Source: Haloarcula amylolytica JCM 13557
GTDB taxonomy: Archaea; Halobacteriota; Halobacteria; Halobacteriales; Haloarculaceae
Reading direction: 5' to 3'
DNA length: 64,000 nt
Assembly (NCBI RefSeq): GCF_000336615.1
Contig: NZ_AOLW01000023.1
Location: 13,597 to 77,596 of the forward strand
Shown here: positions 26,401 to 33,735 of the stretch, piece after piece
Position numbering within the stretch: the first letter of the stretch is position 1
Layout of the letters: the number at the start of each line of letters is the position of its first letter
Program-made: the position numbers and the translations under genes
Notes under the pieces: model-generated
What the model saw: the letters and a program-made list of their open reading frames with translations, nothing else
Databases searched by the model: none
Told to the model about the DNA's origin: nothing

Positions 26401-26483
26401 GTTTGCAGGACAGGCACACCACCGACGGCGGCCGGTGACGCTTCCCGGAGACGCTCTAGCGGGCCCGCCTGTGAGGTGCAAAC
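26401..26483. other. Fold-rich element filling a convergent spacer
   Basis: The 83 bp between two converging stop codons can form a closed multi-stem structure. The outer stem is GTTTGCA (26401-26407) with TGCAAAC (26477-26483). The second is ACAGGC (26410-26415) with GCCTGT (26467-26472). Inside are a hairpin CACCG / CGGTG (26420-26424, 26433-26437) and a stem CCCG / CGGG (26444-26447, 26460-26463). It may be a two-way terminator or a small RNA; nothing in the sequence decides this. Confidence 0.45.
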
Positions 26484-26485
26484 AG

Positions 26486-27004
26486 TCAGCCAGTCTCGTT
26501 ACCGAGCGTCACTGTGTCGAGCGTCGTCGTCCGCTCGCCCGGCGCGCCAAGTGGCCGACCGGTCCAGCGAACCGCAACGGTATCGCCGCTGTCGAGGAAG
26601 AAGCCGACGGAGACGTCGCCGTCGAGGTAGTTACCGTCGCCGTCCGAGTCCACGCGCGGGTCGTCAAGAACGATTGTATCGTCAGATTCGACGGGTAGCT
26701 GGTCCGCCCCGGCCCACGTCAGCGTGGTCGAGCGGTTCCGGTCGGCGTCGGTGACGACGAGTGTCAGCGCGTGCGTGCTGGTGTCCGTGAGTCTGTCCCC
26801 GCCGGCGTGGGTAAGCGTGACCGCCCCTGCCTCGGCGTCGAACTGGCCGTCGATGGTGACCGACGGGGACGCCGTCCGCAGGTCCGCGCCGGGGCCGACG
26901 ACGAGTGCGGCCAGCCCGACAACGGCCAGCGCCGCGAGCCCCCAGACTGCGACTCGCTCGACCGTGACGAGACCCCGGTGACCACGCGACGACTCAAGAT
27001 TCAT
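26486..27004 (-). CDS. Type IV pilin-like / archaellin-like secreted protein
   Basis: 172 residues from the ATG giving MNLESSRGHRGLVTVERVA; the frame runs 66 nt further upstream. A single N-terminal hydrophobic helix (AVWGLAALAVVGLAALVVG) preceded by basic residues is followed by a beta-rich domain (VTLTHAGGDRLTDTSTHALT, SGDTVAVRWTGRPLG) resembling the C-terminal domain of archaeal type IV pilins. The canonical prepilin cleavage motif is not clear: RGLVTVERVAVWG replaces the usual SPVIGVILMVA pattern. It may be a divergent pilin or a membrane-anchored relative. It is divergent from dnaJ. Confidence 0.6.
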   Translation of the reverse strand: MNLESSRGHRGLVTVERVAVWGLAALAVVGLAALVVGPGADLRTASPSVTIDGQFDAEAGAVTLTHAGGDRLTDTSTHALTLVVTDADRNRSTTLTWAGADQLPVESDDTIVLDDPRVDSDGDGNYLDGDVSVGFFLDSGDTVAVRWTGRPLGAPGERTTTLDTVTLGNETG

Positions 27005-27115
27005 TGCCCGAATCCTCCCCCGGCACGGAAATAAGCGCCCCGGTACGGGTCGAACACTACTAGTCGGCAACCCGTTCTTTTGAAGTAGCTCAATCGTCTA
27101 AGCCTCGTACAACGA

Positions 27116-28270
27116 ATGAGTCAGGATTTCTACGAGATACTGGGTGTCTCTCGGGACGCCTCCGAAGACGAGATCAAGGAGGCTTATCGAGAGAAAGCCC
27201 GGGAATACCACCCGGATGTGAGCGACGACCCCGACGCCGAGGAGAAGTTCAAGCAGGCGAAAAAGGCCAAAGAGGTCCTCACCGACGAGGAGAAGCGCCA
27301 GATGTACGACCAGATGGGTCACGAGCGCTTCGAGCAGGCTGAGAAGCGTGGCGGCGCTGGCGGTGGCGGCGGCCGCGGCGGCATGGGCGGGGACCCGTTC
27401 GGCGGCGGCGCTGGCGGCTTCGATATGCAGGATATCTTCGACCAGTTCTTCGGCGGCGGTGGCCGCGGCGGCCGTGGCGGCAGCCGACGGCGACAGGGCC
27501 AGGACCTCCAGACCCGACTGGAGATCGACCTCGAAGAGGCCTACGACGGCGCGACGAAGCAGCTGAACGTCACCCGGCCGGAAGCCTGCGACGACTGTGA
27601 CGGGGCCGGGCATCCGCCGGGAGCCGACTCCGAAACCTGTCCCGAGTGTAACGGCCAAGGCCAGACGACGCAGGTCCAGCAGACGCCGATGGGACGGGTT
27701 CAGCAGACGACGACCTGCCGCCGGTGTGACGGCGAGGGGACGCTGTACGACGAGACGTGCTCGACCTGTCGGGGCAACGGCGTCGTCCAGAACGACGCGA
27801 GCCTCGAAGTCGAGGTCCCGGCCGGCATCGCCAACGGGCAGACGCTCCGGATGGAGCGCGAGGGCGCACCCGGCGAGAACGGCGGCCCGAACGGCGACCT
27901 GCTCATCGAGGTGAGCGTTCGGGACCACCCGGACTTCGAGCGCGACGGCGACGACCTGCAACACCAGCAGGCCATCTCGTTTCCGCAGGCCGTCTTCGGC
28001 GACACTATCACCGTCCCGACGCTGGACGGCGAAGTTGAGGTCGACGTGCCCAGCGGCACCCAGAGCGGCGAAGTGTTCCGACTGGAGGGCAAAGGAATGC
28101 CGCGACTCCGCCGACGCGGCAAGGGTGACCTCTACGTACAGGTGCAGGTCGTCACGCCCGACAGCCTCAACGCCGAACAGAAGGAGGCCCTCGAACAGTT
28201 CGCGGAGGCCGGTGGCGAGGAGGTCGACGTCGAGGAAGGCTTCTTCGAGAAACTGAAGAACTCGCTGTAG
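27116..28270 (+). CDS. dnaJ: Chaperone DnaJ (type I Hsp40)
   Basis: 384 residues with all type I regions. The J domain (1-70) has the HPD triad in YHPDVSDDPDAEEK. A Gly/Phe-rich linker covers about 78-125. The zinc domain at about 155-220 has four CxxCxGxG repeats (CDDCDGAG, CPECNGQG, CRRCDGEG, CSTCRGNG). The C-terminal peptide-binding region follows (QAVFGDTITVPTLDGEVEVD). It delivers substrates to DnaK and stimulates its ATPase. A TATA-like TCTTTTGA lies about 33 nt before the start, so it is transcribed apart from dnaK, 3.3 kb away. Confidence 0.98.
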   Translation: MSQDFYEILGVSRDASEDEIKEAYREKAREYHPDVSDDPDAEEKFKQAKKAKEVLTDEEKRQMYDQMGHERFEQAEKRGGAGGGGGRGGMGGDPFGGGAGGFDMQDIFDQFFGGGGRGGRGGSRRRQGQDLQTRLEIDLEEAYDGATKQLNVTRPEACDDCDGAGHPPGADSETCPECNGQGQTTQVQQTPMGRVQQTTTCRRCDGEGTLYDETCSTCRGNGVVQNDASLEVEVPAGIANGQTLRMEREGAPGENGGPNGDLLIEVSVRDHPDFERDGDDLQHQQAISFPQAVFGDTITVPTLDGEVEVDVPSGTQSGEVFRLEGKGMPRLRRRGKGDLYVQVQVVTPDSLNAEQKEALEQFAEAGGEEVDVEEGFFEKLKNSL

Positions 28271-28576
28271 TCAGTCGCCACTCGCCGGCGTCCCGTCTGA
28301 GCCGGACTGACCCTCGTATTTCGCCAGCGCCGCCGAAAGCGCAGCGTCAGCGTCGACATCAAGTTGTTCACACAGCGCGAGCAGTGCGAACAGGGCGTCG
28401 CCGAGTTCGTCCTCCCGTAGCGACAGCGCCGTCGAGTCGGTACCGTAGCCGGTCGTTTCGTTGACTTCGGCCGCGATGTCGCCGAGTTCGGCCACCACAT
28501 CGAGTAGCCGGTAGGCTGGCGGCGTGTCGATATCGTTGTGCCTGAGCACGTCGGCGACTTGTTGTTGCCTTTTCAT
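28271..28576 (-). CDS. MazG-like NTP pyrophosphohydrolase-family protein
   Basis: 101 residues from MKRQQQVADVLRHND; a longer frame upstream overlaps the divergent gene and is rejected. The all-alpha core carries acidic pairs that fit the MazG metal site: ExxE at 37-40 and ExxD at 57-60 (EDELGDALFALLALCEQ). Relatives hydrolyse non-canonical or excess NTPs to NMP and pyrophosphate. The stop codon abuts the dnaJ stop, so the two genes are convergent. Confidence 0.8.
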   Translation of the reverse strand: MKRQQQVADVLRHNDIDTPPAYRLLDVVAELGDIAAEVNETTGYGTDSTALSLREDELGDALFALLALCEQLDVDADAALSAALAKYEGQSGSDGTPASGD

Positions 28577-28654
28577 TTCTAGAGCGTGGAGGAGGCCACT
28601 TATATCGGCTTTGTGGCCGCGCTGTTTTTCATCGGCGGGGCCGAACGACGACAC

Positions 28655-29404
28655 ATGCAGGTACTCGGTGACCTTGTCGCGCAGGCCCGCGACCGCGACG
28701 GTGTTCTCTTTCGCTCGCCGGAGCGGTCGACACCGTACAGCTACTCCGATTTCGCCACGAACGCCTGGAAAGGCGGGAATCTGCTGCGGCACTACGGCGT
28801 CCGGCATGGGACGCGGGTCGCCGTCGTCGTCGGCCCGAAAGAGCCGACCGACGAAGATCGGCCGGGCTACCTTCGGGATGCGCCGGACGCACTGCTTGCC
28901 TTCCTCGCGGCCGCACTCGACGGCGCGGTCGTCGATATGGACCCGCCGAATGCGGTCGATGCGACAGCACTGGTCGCACCAGCGGCATGGCTCGACCGCT
29001 ACACGCAGGGGCCGGGAACGAAGGGATTAGCGTACGGCGGCCCAGTCGATGATCCCACCATCGCTCAGTTCGAGCGGGAGCTGTGGAGCGAGAACCCGCT
29101 CCAGCCGCCGGGCGAAGTCGCGCCCGAGGACGACGTGCTGGCGGCCGACAGAACGTACACACACGGCGAACTCATGGCCGAGAGCGGTCGTGTCGTCGCT
29201 GACTACGACATCGACGCGGAGACGACTGTCGCGCTCCGGGCACCGATGACGACTGCGGGTGCAGTGGTCGCCGGACTGCTCGCACCGATGCGGGCCGGTG
29301 CGACGGTGGTGTTCGGTGGCGACGAGACCGCGGACATCGCTGTCGCCGATGGAGATGCACCGGAAGAAACCGTTGTTCGGCCGGGCGACGCAACGCCGTC
29401 GTAG
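28655..29404 (+). CDS. Truncated acyl-CoA/AMP-ligase-like protein
   Basis: 249 residues from MQVLGDLVAQARDRD; the frame is open a further 69 nt upstream. The N-terminal part (YSYSDFATNAWKGGNLLRHY, VRHGTRVAVVVG) resembles the start of ANL-superfamily ligases, and residues 150-225 (DVLAADRTYTHGELMAESGR, GAVVAGLLAPMRAGATVVFG) repeat this look. The diagnostic P-loop (STGTTGxPK type) and the C-terminal adenylation domain are absent, so catalysis of acyl-adenylation is doubtful. It seems to be a stand-alone haloarchaeal derivative. It is divergent from the MazG-like gene. Confidence 0.6.
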   Translation: MQVLGDLVAQARDRDGVLFRSPERSTPYSYSDFATNAWKGGNLLRHYGVRHGTRVAVVVGPKEPTDEDRPGYLRDAPDALLAFLAAALDGAVVDMDPPNAVDATALVAPAAWLDRYTQGPGTKGLAYGGPVDDPTIAQFERELWSENPLQPPGEVAPEDDVLAADRTYTHGELMAESGRVVADYDIDAETTVALRAPMTTAGAVVAGLLAPMRAGATVVFGGDETADIAVADGDAPEETVVRPGDATPS

Positions 29405-29539
29405 TGCCTGTTAGACGACCGTAACCGGTGTGCTCAGTGGGTACGCGGTACTCGCCGTGTTGGTGCGGATGAGGAGCGCACTGGGATCGAACACGAGCGG
29501 AACCGCTAGTCAGTCAGCTGACCAGACGCTTTTGCTTTC

Positions 29540-29555
29540 TTAAAGAATTTATTTG
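29540..29555 (+). promoter_or_regulatory. TATA-like box before small membrane protein
   Basis: TTAAAGAATTTATTTG lies 20-35 nt before the ATG at 29575, in a clearly AT-rich patch, consistent with a leaderless or near-leaderless start. Confidence 0.55.
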
Positions 29556-29574
29556 TCCGGCTACAAGGGAAAGT

Positions 29575-29760
29575 ATGGATTTTGACTTCGCGACCGCAGT
29601 AGCCCCACTCGTTGTAATTGTCGCCGTCGCGACGGTGGCACTCACGTTTATGATGGGTCGCTCGACAGTGTTTATGATGGTGCTACCCTCGATGATCGTA
29701 TTCTCGGTCGTTGCGTTCTTCTTCGGGATGAAACACGGCGAGTTCCGCGCCAGTCCGTAG
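29575..29760 (+). CDS. Small two-span membrane protein (DUF7333-like)
   Basis: 61 residues: spans ATAVAPLVVIVAVATVALTF and FMMVLPSMIVFSVVAFFFGM, short charged ends, no soluble domain. From memory it fits a small haloarchaeal family (DUF7333). An AT-rich promoter element precedes it. Function unknown. Confidence 0.7.
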   Translation: MDFDFATAVAPLVVIVAVATVALTFMMGRSTVFMMVLPSMIVFSVVAFFFGMKHGEFRASP

Positions 29761-29980
29761 CAGTCCGGTCCACACGGTCCGCGAGATCAAGTTGCCGCAC
29801 TCCCGAATTGCTTCGGTTCTAGTCCTCCCGGTTACCGGTACTGCCGCGTGTCGACTTATTTAGGCTGTGTGAGGACGCTCCTGTCAGCGGACTCTGTTTC
29901 ACGGCGTCCGGCAAGTGCCTCATCGGATTCCATTCCGGTCAGTCACTGGATCCGGGGTCGTCTAAACGTTGGCTTTGCGG

Positions 29981-30730
29981 TTACTCTGTCGGTCGGACGA
30001 AGTCCGCAAGCGTCACCAGTAGCCCGAGCACCCACCCCAGCGGGATGGAGATGCCGAGCCAGATGATGACGTAGGCGATGCCTTCCCGCTCGAAGTTCTC
30101 GATGAAGAACTCCGCGACACCGACAGCGGCCAGCACCTCGTAGAGGAACCACCGGGACAACGAGTCGCTCGCGGGAATGACGACCGAGGCGACGGTCGTC
30201 GAGTACAGCGCTGCGACGACAGGCGGCAGGAAGATGGCCGTCATGGCGAACGGATACGCCAGCGCGACTGTCGTCCCGCGGCCGCCGACCCGCCGGAACG
30301 TGACAGCCAGTGCGGCCGACAGCGTCGCAACGCCGCCGGCGACAACGACGGCGGTGAACCCACCCGACACGAGGTCGATACTCCCCGGTTCGAGTCGCGC
30401 GAGAGCCGCCAGGCCACCCCAGGCGACGACGGAGAGTAGAACGACGCCGACGACGCCCAGGCGGGTCGCCGTGCCGTCGATGCGACGGGTCTGGTAGCGC
30501 AGGACGACGCCACACAGTACCAGCGGATACACCAGCGCGATGACTGGGACCCCGAGCGCAGACCAGAGGCGATAGAGGGCCAACCCGACCGAGGAGTCCG
30601 GCGTCCACGTCCCGAGGACGGTGTCGTTAGCGTTTCGCTGACGTGGATACACGAGTTCCATCCACGTTTCGTGTAATCTATTGAGGTCGATACGGATCCC
30701 GCCGACGACCCCGTGGCTTCCGGTAGACAT
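29981..30730 (-). CDS. Multi-pass membrane protein, unknown
   Basis: 249 residues. After a 50-residue cytosolic start come about six spans: LGVPVIALVYPLVLCGVVL, LGVVGVVLLSVVAWGGLAAL, FTAVVVAGGVATLSAALAV, VALAYPFAMTAIFLPPVVAA, VIPASDSLSRWFLYEVLAAV and AYVIIWLGISIPLGWVLGLL. No transporter or enzyme motif is evident. It is divergent from the halocyanin gene, and a link to copper or electron transport is only positional. Confidence 0.7.
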   Translation of the reverse strand: MSTGSHGVVGGIRIDLNRLHETWMELVYPRQRNANDTVLGTWTPDSSVGLALYRLWSALGVPVIALVYPLVLCGVVLRYQTRRIDGTATRLGVVGVVLLSVVAWGGLAALARLEPGSIDLVSGGFTAVVVAGGVATLSAALAVTFRRVGGRGTTVALAYPFAMTAIFLPPVVAALYSTTVASVVIPASDSLSRWFLYEVLAAVGVAEFFIENFEREGIAYVIIWLGISIPLGWVLGLLVTLADFVRPTE

Positions 30731-30857
30731 ACCGGTGATTTCGTTCTACCGGCGTTAAATGTTTCACGGCAGCCGTGGCTGTTGTGATATGCTGTGAAGA
30801 GTACTGCCCCGATTCGAAACCGACATATTCAGGACGGGGAGTCACAAACGGTCAGGT

Positions 30858-31523
30858 ATGACAGACGGTAGAGCGGACGTGTCCCGTCGGGGCTTCCTGC
30901 GGACGGCGGCAGGGGCCACGGCTGCGTCGGCCGCAGCAGGCACCGCGACCGCACAGGAAGGCACCGAAGGCGGCGACGGTGGCGGAGGCGGCGGCGAGCC
31001 GGACTACGGTGGTTTCCTGGATCAAGTCGGGAACTTCGACGGGTCGACCGTCGATGAGACCGGGAAGGACACAGTGACCGTCGAAGTCGGTGTACAGGCC
31101 AACGGTGGCGCGTACGGGTTCGGTCCGGCTGCCGTCCACGTCGACAACGGCGCGACCGTCCAGTTCGAATGGACGGGCGAAGGCGGCGGCCACAACGTCG
31201 TCTCGGACGGCGACGGCCCGCTGGACTCCGGCAGTACGACTTCCAGTGCCGGCGTCAACTACGAGCACACCTTCGAGGAAGACGGCATCTACCCCTACGT
31301 CTGCGTGCCACACGAAGGACTCGGGATGAAGGGGGCCGTCGTCGTCGGGACGGACTACCCGACGAAGTCCTCCGGCGGCGGTGGTGGCGAGAGTGCCGGC
31401 CCGCCGGAAGTGCCAAACAGCGCGAAAACGCTCGGCGTCGCAACCTCGTTCGTGATGGTCGCGACGCTCGGACTCGCGTACTTCTTCATCCGGTACGGCG
31501 GCGACTACGAGACGCCCGAGTAA
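30858..31523 (+). CDS. Halocyanin-type blue copper protein
   Basis: 221 residues. A twin-arginine signal (SRRGFLRTAAGATAASAAAG) sends it folded across the membrane. A Gly/Glu linker precedes the cupredoxin domain with copper ligands His112 (GGGHNVVSD), Cys149, His152 and Met157 (YPYVCVPHEGLGMKG). A C-terminal helix (TLGVATSFVMVATLGLAYFF) anchors it, so it faces the outside from a membrane tether. It carries electrons between respiratory complexes. There is no lipobox after the Tat signal; the C-terminal anchor takes its place. Confidence 0.95.
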   Translation: MTDGRADVSRRGFLRTAAGATAASAAAGTATAQEGTEGGDGGGGGGEPDYGGFLDQVGNFDGSTVDETGKDTVTVEVGVQANGGAYGFGPAAVHVDNGATVQFEWTGEGGGHNVVSDGDGPLDSGSTTSSAGVNYEHTFEEDGIYPYVCVPHEGLGMKGAVVVGTDYPTKSSGGGGGESAGPPEVPNSAKTLGVATSFVMVATLGLAYFFIRYGGDYETPE

Positions 31524-31538
31524 CGCGCCGTCGCCGCG

Positions 31539-32069
31539 TTACACCGAATCCGGACCGGCGTGAATCTTCAGGTCGACGTCCCGTTCCTGCCCTTCGAGGT
31601 CCTCGACGACGCGTTCGACGATTTTGGTCGCCTCTTTGCGGATGAGCGGCTTGACTTTCTCGATGACCCAGTCCATCGAAACGAGTCGGGGGAGGTCGAC
31701 GGCATTGTCCGAGGCCGACCCGGGGTCGAACGCGACGTGAAACCGCACCCGTGACGCCGTCTCCACGTCCGCCGGGACGCCGTCCGGGTCAGGCTCGACT
31801 GCCCAGTACCCTTCGGCGTCGATGTCCTTGACGATCCGCCAGTCGATGCGCGTCGGCGGCGAAACATCAGTCACCGCCGACCGAGCGGTGTAGGAGAGCT
31901 TCCACCACGAAAACACGAGGTCGTAGTTCGTCCCCGGCGAGCCGTCGCCGTCCTGTACCACGCGGTCGAGATACTCCGAGTATCGTGCGTAGCCCGGAAA
32001 GTCCAGCAGAAACTCGTAGACCTCTTCGGGTGGGACGTACACGACCGTGCTGACCTCGACTTCGTCCAC
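31539..32069 (-). CDS. SRPBCC (START-like) family protein
   Basis: 176 residues from the GTG giving MDEVEVSTVVYVPPEEVYEF, which fits the family start; an ATG at 32159 would add 30 residues that look non-coding. The fold is shown by VVYVPPEEVYEFLLDFPGYA, YDLVFSWWKLSYTARSAV and a long C-terminal helix PLIRKEATKIVERVVEDLEG. These proteins bind hydrophobic ligands in a deep pocket; some act in quinone or polyketide pathways. The ligand is unknown. It converges on halocyanin and is divergent from the small regulator at 32211. Confidence 0.82.
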   Translation of the reverse strand: MDEVEVSTVVYVPPEEVYEFLLDFPGYARYSEYLDRVVQDGDGSPGTNYDLVFSWWKLSYTARSAVTDVSPPTRIDWRIVKDIDAEGYWAVEPDPDGVPADVETASRVRFHVAFDPGSASDNAVDLPRLVSMDWVIEKVKPLIRKEATKIVERVVEDLEGQERDVDLKIHAGPDSV

Positions 32070-32210
32070 GTCTGTGACACCGGATGTACCGAAGGTAAAC
32101 TTTCGGGCTGGACCCCCGGCCGTGGCCGCGTTTTTTGCCGAAACATTTCTACAGAGCATAATTACGAACAGAAAATATTATCATCCTGTATTGGATACAG
32201 AGGAAGTACC

Positions 32211-32486
32211 ATGAGTGCATCCGATATCCAGTCCGCTGATACCGACAGCGAGCACGAGACCAGCGGGTGGGACGCCGTCCGCGATCTCCCGCCGAGCGCG
32301 AAACTCGTCGCGAAAGTCCTGGAGTACAACGACACCCTCACTCAGAGCCAACTCGCCGAGGAGACGCTGCTGCCACCGCGGACGGTCCGGTACGCCCTCT
32401 CCCGCCTCGAAGACGTCGGTGTCATCGATTCCCGGTTTTCGTTCTCCGACGCCCGCAAGCGGATCTACACGCTCCGGGTCGAGTAG
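32211..32486 (+). CDS. Small winged-helix (MarR-like) regulator
   Basis: 91 residues. A disordered acidic N-terminus (about 25 residues) precedes a tight winged helix: PPSAKLVAKVLEYND, TLTQSQLAEETLLPPRTVRY, ALSRLEDVGVIDSRFSF and the wing ARKRIYTLRVE. It has no ligand domain. An AT-rich patch (GAAAATATTATC) just upstream is its promoter. Such regulators are common and multi-copy in haloarchaea. Target unknown. Confidence 0.85.
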   Translation: MSASDIQSADTDSEHETSGWDAVRDLPPSAKLVAKVLEYNDTLTQSQLAEETLLPPRTVRYALSRLEDVGVIDSRFSFSDARKRIYTLRVE

Positions 32487-32614
32487 CCACCCGACACGCC
32501 TCACGTCGAGTAATCGAACCCCGTATTCCGCGCCAAGAACCGTTTCACCGCTCCTTGTCGCCCGTTGACAGTGTGAGGACAACGTTGATTAGTCAGCCTC
32601 ACAAGACATCTGAT

Positions 32615-33688
32615 ATGAAAGTCGTCCTGATTGGTGTCGGGCAGGCTGGTGGGAAAGTAACCCAGTCGCTTGCCCAGTTCGATTACGACATGGGGTTCGA
32701 CGCTGTCCGGGGGGCCCTCGCCGTTAATACGGCGCGAGCCGACCTCCAGAACCTCGATATCGACACGGCCCTCATCGGACAGGACCGCGTGAAAGGTCAC
32801 GGCGTCGGCGGTGACAACGAACTCGGGGCCCAGATCATGCAGGAGAACGCCACCGAGGTGCTCGACGAACTCGATGGGCGCATCACGACCGAGGCCGAGG
32901 CCATCGTCGTCGTCGCCGGACTCGGCGGTGGCACTGGCTCCGGCGGCGCACCGATGCTCGCCCGCGAACTCAAGCGCATCTACGAGAAGCCGGTGTACGT
33001 CCTCGGCATCCTCCCCGGCCGGGACGAAGGCGGTCTGTACCAGGCGAACGCCGGTCGCTCGCTCAAGACCGCCGCCCGCGAGGCCGATTCCCTCCTCCTC
33101 GTCGACAACGACGCCTGGCGGGGCAGCGGCGACAGCGTCGCTGCCGGGTTCGAACGCGTCAACGACGCTATCTCCCAGCGCGTCGGCCTGCTGTTTGCTT
33201 CCGGCGAGGCTGTCGAGGGAGTCGGTGAGAGCGTCGTCGACTCCTCGGAGATCATCAACACGCTCAGGGGCGGCGGTATCGCCTCCATCGGCTACGCCAG
33301 CGCCGAGGCCAGCGAGGACGCCGGTGAGAACGTCAACACCATCACCAGCGTCACCCGGAAAGCCCTCCTCACGAGCATGAGCCTGCCCAACGCGGTCAAG
33401 GCCGACTCGGCCCTCCTCGTCGTCGCGGGCGACCCCGAACGCCTCTCGCGGAAGGGCGTCGAACGAGCGCGCCGCTGGGTGGAAGACCAGACCGGGAGCA
33501 TGGAGGTCCGGGGCGGGGACTTCCCGCTCGGCTCCGACAAAATCGCGTCGCTCATCGTTCTTTCGGGCGTCGAACGGTCCGAGCGGGTCGACGAGTTCAT
33601 GAAGCGCGCCCGCGAGGCGGCTGACTCCCAGGGCGGGACGACCGACCCGGACGAGTTCACAAACGACAAACTGGACGGACTGTTCTAA
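32615..33688 (+). CDS. cetZ: CetZ, tubulin/FtsZ-family cytoskeletal GTPase
   Basis: 357 residues from MKVVLIGVGQAGGKV. The GTP-binding tubulin signature GGGTGSG is at residues 104-110, and the T7-loop/GTPase-activating region is in the second half. The length and the N-terminal GxGQAGGK place it with CetZ rather than FtsZ1/FtsZ2, which start differently and are longer at the N-terminus. CetZ1 controls rod shape and motility in Haloferax volcanii; which CetZ subgroup this is cannot be told by eye. It has its own promoter region with GTTGATTAG upstream. Confidence 0.93.
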   Translation: MKVVLIGVGQAGGKVTQSLAQFDYDMGFDAVRGALAVNTARADLQNLDIDTALIGQDRVKGHGVGGDNELGAQIMQENATEVLDELDGRITTEAEAIVVVAGLGGGTGSGGAPMLARELKRIYEKPVYVLGILPGRDEGGLYQANAGRSLKTAAREADSLLLVDNDAWRGSGDSVAAGFERVNDAISQRVGLLFASGEAVEGVGESVVDSSEIINTLRGGGIASIGYASAEASEDAGENVNTITSVTRKALLTSMSLPNAVKADSALLVVAGDPERLSRKGVERARRWVEDQTGSMEVRGGDFPLGSDKIASLIVLSGVERSERVDEFMKRAREAADSQGGTTDPDEFTNDKLDGLF

Positions 33689-33735
33689 GCTGTTTTCGGC
33701 GCAGATACCGGAATCGATCGACTGAGACGGCAGCC

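Noticed and set aside
28577-28807. N-terminal extension of the MazG-like gene
   Set aside because: It overlaps the divergent ligase-like gene, and MazG similarity starts at MKRQQQ.
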